This document shows, piece after piece, positions 12,893 to 16,779 of a stretch of 16,779 nt of DNA. The translations under genes and the position numbers were made by a program. A model generated the notes under the pieces. It was not told where the DNA came from, did no database searches, and worked only from the letters and a program-made list of their open reading frames with translations. The stretch spans positions 1 through 16,779 of the forward strand of contig MWJR01000100.1 in assembly GCA_002127415.1 (NCBI GenBank), in the 5' to 3' direction. This stretch comes from Calditrichaeota bacterium AABM5.125.24 (GTDB lineage Bacteria; Electryoneota; AABM5-125-24; Hatepunaeales; Hatepunaeaceae). How positions within the stretch are numbered: the first letter of the stretch is position 1; every line of letters starts with the position of its first letter.

Positions 12893-13783
12893 ATGACGAT
12901 TTATGATGTAGTCATTCTGGCTGTGGTCGGTCTGTTCGCCGTGTGGGGGCTCCTGCGTGGCCTGATACGCGAGACCTTCGACGCAGCCGGCGTTATAGTC
13001 GGGGTATTGGCGGCGCGCCAGTTCGCTCCGACCTTGGGGGCTGTTCTGCCGCCGAGTGCGGTGCCTCAGTTGGTGCGCACAATCGTCGCTTCGATAATCA
13101 TCATCATCGGTGTGTGGGTGGCGGCCAAGGTCTCGTGTGTTGTGGTGCGTAAGGTAATCCGTCACGGCCCGGTCAAGCCGCTCGATCGTCTGGGCGGGGC
13201 TCTGGTCGGGGCGCTTAAGGGTGCGCTTCTGGTTCTGGCTGCGGCGATGCTGTTGGCTGTCACACCGGTCAGCCTGATGCTCAGCCGCGCCGAGCGCGAT
13301 TCGACCCTGCTGCACTGGACGATGACCATAGCCAGACCCCTGGCCGAGCGTTACCGAGACGTCCTGGCGGCATCGATCAAGAAACGTAAGGTAGGGGCGA
13401 TGTTTAACATCGCCCCTACTGCAGAGGAGGCGGCCCAATCAATTAAATCCGGAATCGCCCCCGACAAACTGTCCCTGGACGATATCTCCCCTGAAACCAT
13501 AGACCTGATCCAGCAGCTCCTCGATGACCCGGCCCTGCAGGGGATTGACGTCGAGATACACGCCGGGGGGATAAAGTTCTCCACACCGGCCGAAGGCCAG
13601 ATAAAACCCGATCAACTATCCCCTGAAACCCGCCGCAAGGTTGCCGAGCTACTGAACGATCCGGCCCTGGAGCGGCTCGACATTGAACGGCTCATCGAAG
13701 GTATGGGGGTGGAGCTCGACCAGCTCTCCCTGCCCGAGGAAGCCGAACAGCTCCTGAAAGGGCTCACCGAAGGGCAACCCTGA
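12893..13783 (+). CDS. CvpA-family membrane protein with extended C-terminus
   Basis: A 296-residue protein. The N-terminal 130 residues have the CvpA pattern of four membrane helices (MTIYDVVILAVVGLFAVWGL; AAGVIVGVLAARQF; LVRTIVASIIIIIGVWVAAKV; LVGALKGALLVLAAAMLLAV) with the LDRLGGALVGALKG motif (98-110). CvpA proteins act in colicin V production and envelope functions that are poorly defined. The C-terminal half is soluble and holds two similar stretches (DDISPETIDLIQQLLDDPAL and PDQLSPETRRKVAELLNDPA). Residues 167-176 (VGAMFNIAPT) are encoded by a 29-bp palindromic element inserted in frame. I start at ATG 12893 because the 22 codons before it are repeat DNA. mutS2 follows after 32 bp, a frequent neighbour of cvpA. 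Confidence 0.85.
   Translation: MTIYDVVILAVVGLFAVWGLLRGLIRETFDAAGVIVGVLAARQFAPTLGAVLPPSAVPQLVRTIVASIIIIIGVWVAAKVSCVVVRKVIRHGPVKPLDRLGGALVGALKGALLVLAAAMLLAVTPVSLMLSRAERDSTLLHWTMTIARPLAERYRDVLAASIKKRKVGAMFNIAPTAEEAAQSIKSGIAPDKLSLDDISPETIDLIQQLLDDPALQGIDVEIHAGGIKFSTPAEGQIKPDQLSPETRRKVAELLNDPALERLDIERLIEGMGVELDQLSLPEEAEQLLKGLTEGQP
13391..13419. repeat. 29-bp palindrome copy 3, in frame inside cvpA
   Basis: Arms GTAGGGGCGATGTT and AACATCGCCCCTAC around T; it differs from copy 1 only in the centre base. It starts exactly on a codon boundary (codon 167) and is read as VGAMFNIAPT with the following base. Confidence 0.93.
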
Positions 13784-13791
13784 CCCTGTCC

Positions 13792-13812
13792 AAATCCGAA
13801 ATCCGATATCCC
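13792..13812. repeat. Heptanucleotide repeats upstream of mutS2
   Basis: AAATCCG twice, then ATATCCC, ending 3 bp before the mutS2 ATG, where a ribosome binding site would be expected. Confidence 0.65.
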
Positions 13813-13815
13813 TTT

Positions 13816-16224
13816 ATGGACCGAACCCTGCAGGCACTCGAATTCAACCTGTTGGTGGAGGCCCTCATCCGCCTGGGTGAGAGTCAGCCGGGATGTGAGC
13901 GGCTCGCATCAATTCGCCCCTCGCGCGATCTGGGTTGGGTGAAGAAGGAGCTGCGCAGGGTCGAGGAAGTCAGAGGACTGATCGACCGCGGCAGCAGCTT
14001 TCCGGGCGGTGGGTTGCGGGATATAAGAGCACTCCTCCGGCGGGCCTCCGTTGTGGATAGCATTGCGACCTCTGAGGGGCTTCTGGCCGTCCTCCTGCAT
14101 CTGCGGGTGCACGCAACCACCCGAAAGATACTCGATCGGGAAAGGGAGAAGATGCCCCTGACTGTCAAGCTTGCCTCGGCGCTGGAGCCCGTTCCCGAGC
14201 TTGAACAGCAGCTTGATCGTGCGCTGACGCCGGAAGCTACCATCCGGAATGGTGCATCCCCTGAACTGGCCCGTATCCGCAGACAGGTCACCGTTCATCA
14301 GGAGCAACTCCGCGAGAGACTTGCCGCCCTGGTGCAGCGCCTGGCGCGTCAGGGGGTGCTGCGCGAGGAATCGTTCACGGTCAGAGAGGGGCGTTACGTG
14401 CTTCCGGTCAGGTCGGATGCGCTCCGTAAGGTGCGGGGGATAATCCACGACCGTTCAGCCACCGGCGGAACCCTTTTCGTCGAGCCGACGGCGTTGATCG
14501 ACCTCGGCAACGAACTGCGCGCTCTCGAGCTGGCAGAAAGAGACGAGGTGCGGCGCATCCTCCGGGAGCTGACCGGCAGGGTCCGCGACAGGCTGGACAC
14601 CATCGAGGCTAACCTGCGGGTGATGACCGAGCTCGACTGCCTCTGGGCCAAGGCCCGGCTGGCGCAGGAGCTCGACGCCTGCCCGCCGAAGGTCTCCGGG
14701 GAAGGCCCCGTCCGCATCCTGGGTGGACGCCATCCCCTTATGATTCTGGCTCACGAGCGGGAGGTGGTGCCGCTGGAGCTTGAACTCGGCGTGGATTGGA
14801 CAACCCTGGTCATCTCCGGTCCCAACGCCGGCGGGAAGAGCGTGGCGCTCAAGTGTGTCGGGCTGCTGTGCCTGATGGCTGCCTGTGGACTGCACATTCC
14901 CGCCCTTCCCGGAACAGAGATACCCCTGTTCGACGACATCCAGGCCGATATCGGCGACCAGCAGTCGATCAGTGACGACCTGTCCACCTTCACCGCTCAC
15001 GCCGCCCGGTTGAAGGAGATACTGGCCGCAGCCGGTGCGAGGACGCTGGTGCTGATAGACGAGATCGGCGCCGGCACCGACCCTCAGGAGGGCTCATCGC
15101 TGTCGATCGCAGCCCTCGAACAGCTCACCCAAAGCGGCACACCGACCATCGTCACCACCCACCACGGCTCCCTGAAGGCATTTGCCCATTCGGCTGAGGG
15201 CTGCGCCAACGGGTCGATGGAGTTCGACCTCGAGACCTTCCATCCAACCTACCGCTTCAGACCTAACCTGCCGGGATCCAGCTATGCCCTTGAGATCGCA
15301 CATCGTTCCGGCCTGTCCGACAGTCTCATCACCCGAGCCAAGGAGCTCCTCGGCAGCGACCGAACCGGGCTCGAGGAGCTGATTGCCAGCCTGAGTGAAA
15401 AGGTGCGACGCTACGATGCACTCCTGTCCGATACACAGCGGCACTCCACGGTTCAATCCGAGCGGGAGGAGACTTACCAGCGCAAGCTTGAACGGTTGAA
15501 AACCCGCGAAAAGGATCTGAAACGGAGGGCGCTGCAGGAGGCAGAGGAGGTGCTCAAGCGGGCCAGAGCCGCCATAGAGGCGACCGTCAAGGAGATCAGG
15601 GAGCATAACGCCGACAGGGACAGTATCCGTAGCGCCCACCAGACCCTGTCCAACTTCCGAGAGGAGATCGCCGCTGAGTTGGGCGGACCACCACCTGAAG
15701 GTGAACCACCCCAGCCACCTTCGCACGAACCGGAACCAGATAAGCTGCCCGATAAAGAACCTGATGTGGGGGATTATGTCACTGTTGACAGCACCTCTAC
15801 GGTCGGTGAGGTCACCGCCGTCAGTGCGCGCGGTGATCGGGTCTGTGTGGCGGTCGGTTCGGTGCAGCTCTGGGTCACGAGGAACAGGGTTGTGGTCGTT
15901 TCCCCTCCTGATGATGAAACGCCATCCTATCACTATGTCAAACTCCCGGAGGTTCCTTTCGAGCTTGACATCCGTGGCCTCGACGCCCAGGAGGCTCTGC
16001 AGAGGGTTGAAAGATACCTCCACGATGGCTTCGCCGCCGGCAGGGGGAAGCTCGGCATCATCCACGGCAAGGGTTCCGGAGTCCTTGCGCGACACGTCAG
16101 GAAGCGCCTCAAGGGGCATTCGCTGGTCGCCGAGTTCCGCTTCGGTGAATATGGTGAGGGGGATTACGGAATCACCATCGTCGAGTTGAGAAAAGGGGAT
16201 GAGCAGGACCATATCCCTGGGTAG
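13816..16224 (+). CDS. mutS2: MutS2 ATPase with Smr endonuclease domain
   Basis: An 802-residue MutS2. The N-terminal lever and clamp region (1-290) is followed by the ABC-type ATPase: Walker A GPNAGGKS (335-342), the DIGDQQSISDDLSTF signature segment (378-392), Walker B LVLIDEIGAGTDPQ (411-424) and TTHH (447-450). A coiled coil spans about 515-620, then a proline- and acid-rich linker (622-650), a KOW-like beta segment (650-700) and the C-terminal Smr domain (715-790) with LDIRG (717-721) and HGKGSG (750-755). MutS2 lacks the mismatch-binding domain of MutS; it suppresses recombination and, in Bacillus, rescues collided ribosomes. The ATG at 13816 has no Shine-Dalgarno; heptanucleotide repeats lie in its place. 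The length is normal for the family. Confidence 0.96.
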   Translation: MDRTLQALEFNLLVEALIRLGESQPGCERLASIRPSRDLGWVKKELRRVEEVRGLIDRGSSFPGGGLRDIRALLRRASVVDSIATSEGLLAVLLHLRVHATTRKILDREREKMPLTVKLASALEPVPELEQQLDRALTPEATIRNGASPELARIRRQVTVHQEQLRERLAALVQRLARQGVLREESFTVREGRYVLPVRSDALRKVRGIIHDRSATGGTLFVEPTALIDLGNELRALELAERDEVRRILRELTGRVRDRLDTIEANLRVMTELDCLWAKARLAQELDACPPKVSGEGPVRILGGRHPLMILAHEREVVPLELELGVDWTTLVISGPNAGGKSVALKCVGLLCLMAACGLHIPALPGTEIPLFDDIQADIGDQQSISDDLSTFTAHAARLKEILAAAGARTLVLIDEIGAGTDPQEGSSLSIAALEQLTQSGTPTIVTTHHGSLKAFAHSAEGCANGSMEFDLETFHPTYRFRPNLPGSSYALEIAHRSGLSDSLITRAKELLGSDRTGLEELIASLSEKVRRYDALLSDTQRHSTVQSEREETYQRKLERLKTREKDLKRRALQEAEEVLKRARAAIEATVKEIREHNADRDSIRSAHQTLSNFREEIAAELGGPPPEGEPPQPPSHEPEPDKLPDKEPDVGDYVTVDSTSTVGEVTAVSARGDRVCVAVGSVQLWVTRNRVVVVSPPDDETPSYHYVKLPEVPFELDIRGLDAQEALQRVERYLHDGFAAGRGKLGIIHGKGSGVLARHVRKRLKGHSLVAEFRFGEYGEGDYGITIVELRKGDEQDHIPG

Positions 16225-16289
16225 TGGGCTAATTTGAATTTTAGTGTGGGATTGATTGTAATATACGAAGGTTTACGACGGAGGGTGAA

Positions 16290-16349
16290 ATGGCAATAAA
16301 ACTATTATTCATTCTACTTGCACTTACGTTGATTATAGGGTGTTATTAA
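16290..16349 (+). CDS. 19-codon lipoprotein-like micro-ORF, probably truncated
   Basis: MAIKLLFILLALTLIIGCY: a basic start, a hydrophobic core and a lipobox LIIGC with the cysteine next to last. GGAGGG (16280-16285) lies 4 nt before the ATG, and a TTGAAT plus TAATAT pair (16234, 16259; 19-nt spacing) could be a weak promoter. The last codon and the stop (TAT TAA) are the first bases of a MITE-like element, so this looks like a lipoprotein gene cut off right after its lipidation site. No matching body lies downstream in any frame. A genuine two-residue-tail lipopeptide is the alternative. Confidence 0.4.
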   Translation: MAIKLLFILLALTLIIGCY

Positions 16350-16506
16350 GGGGGGCATATTATAGTGCGATTGGCGGGTGTAATTCCCGCGCAGTCGGGA
16401 ATCCCGGCAAGCAGTAACTCGTCTGGATACCGGCCTTCGCCGACATGAAAGAATACCACTATAAATTGAGCCTCAAAATATTCACTATAATTTGCACCCC
16501 GTAATA
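16344..16506. mobile_element. MITE-like element with 24-bp imperfect terminal inverted repeats
   Basis: The left end 16344-16367 (TATTAAGGGGGGCA, then TATTATAGTG) and the reverse complement of the right end 16483-16506 (TATTACGGGGTGCA, then AATTATAGTG) match at 21 of 24 positions. If the outer TA on each side is the target duplication, the element has the look of mariner-type MITEs. Inside are a hairpin ATTCCCG-CGCAGT-CGGGAAT (16383-16402), a 17-bp piece shared with 9081-9097, and a second subterminal copy, CACTATAAATTG (16457-16468). A third end-like sequence, TATTAAGGGGTGCA, is at 16564-16577. It has no coding capacity. Confidence 0.5.
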
Positions 16507-16610
16507 GAGATAATCAGGATTGAAAGATGATGTGACCTTTGCATTTCATCCTCCTTTTAAAGTTATTAAGGGGTGCAGCTTAATCTTGTATCGGTTTCAC
16601 TCGATGTGTC

Positions 16611-16653
16611 ATTCCCGTGAAAACGGGAATCCAGAATAAACCGTAAATCTGGA
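16611..16653. repeat. ATTCCCGT-type intergenic hairpin repeat
   Basis: ATTCCCGT-GAAA-ACGGGAAT (16611-16630) is followed by TCCAGA and TCTGGA arms (16630-16653). The GAAA loop and TCCAGA arms resemble the 9064-9115 cluster. Confidence 0.75.
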
Positions 16654-16689
16654 CTCCCGCTTTCCAGTCTGTCCGAGAATGCAAGATTT

Positions 16690-16758
16690 GGCAAGGCGGA
16701 CGCCCGTCCGCCATTCAAGTTATTGTTTTTACGGGCGCACGAGGGCGTGCGCCTTGCC
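16690..16758. repeat. Composite element with GGCAAGGCG outer arms
   Basis: Outer arms GGCAAGGCG and CGCCTTGCC enclose two hairpins, GGCGGACG-CC-CGTCCGCC (16695-16712) and GGCGCACG-AGGG-CGTGCGCC (16734-16753). The plan is that of the 12801 element (short outer arms around two hairpins), with unrelated sequence. I see no gene between 16350 and the window end. Confidence 0.75.
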
Positions 16759-16779
16759 GCAGAGCAACCCAAAAGCAAT

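Noticed and set aside
10560..12900. Regularly recurring palindromes as a possible CRISPR array
   Set aside because: The copies are irregularly spaced, of mixed type, with genes between them and no uniform spacers or cas genes.
12611..13438. 275-codon minus-strand ORF across rpsU and cvpA
   Set aside because: It crosses two real genes and the repeats, has low-complexity composition and no recognisable domain.
15094..16212. 372-codon minus-strand ORF opposite mutS2
   Set aside because: It is the antisense of a clear MutS2 with all motifs; GC-rich codons keep the opposite frame open.
16562..16577. Direct repeat GTTATTAAGGGG with 16342-16357 as a target duplication of a larger element
   Set aside because: It is better read as a third copy of the MITE-like end; nothing in the 220-bp interval indicates a transposon body.

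Overview
The window is bacterial, from a diderm. It carries an MCE-type lipid transport operon with an outer-membrane barrel, a lipoprotein and an HtrB/LpxL-type acyltransferase. Core genes (prfA, mutS2, cvpA, rpsU, rnhA, thioredoxin) are GC-rich, two genes are clearly AT-rich, and many small palindromic repeats sit between and inside genes. I recognise no marker that fixes the phylum. The repeat-laden style suits an uncultured candidate-phylum genome (for example the FCB side), but that is a guess.

Layout. At 1-49 there is the first edge of a minus-strand gene that leaves the window. At 174-626 (minus) lies an AT-rich PD-(D/E)XK-like nuclease gene bracketed by inverted repeat copies. At 690-5017 (minus) lies a tightly packed MCE operon, transcribed mlaD-like > lipoprotein > outer-membrane barrel > STAS-MlaE permease. 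No ATPase gene is present. At 5082-6752 (minus) a very AT-rich asparagine-synthase-like gene abuts the stop codon of prfA (6754-7830). A lipid A-type acyltransferase (7977-8870) and an orphan D12-class adenine DNA methyltransferase (9233-10564) follow, separated by a nest of hairpins.

From 10565 to 11278 the DNA is repeats plus a possible gene remnant. The plus strand then carries rnhA, a thioredoxin gene with a strong terminator, rpsU with an elaborate leader, and the pair cvpA-mutS2. The right end (16225-16779) has a 19-codon lipoprotein-like micro-ORF cut off by a MITE-like element, followed by more palindromic elements.

The most unusual features are these: (1) an rpsU leader with a consensus promoter, a perfect hairpin near the predicted mRNA 5' end whose loop is the anti-Shine-Dalgarno sequence CUCCUU, and a short overlapping leader ORF; (2) a 29-bp palindromic element found between genes and also inserted in frame in cvpA, with compensatory changes in another copy; (3) degenerate heptanucleotide tandem repeats of different sequence but the same period just before three gene starts and encoding the signal peptide of a fourth; (4) an MCE operon with its own outer-membrane barrel and no ATPase. 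All assignments come from reading motifs; no database search was done.
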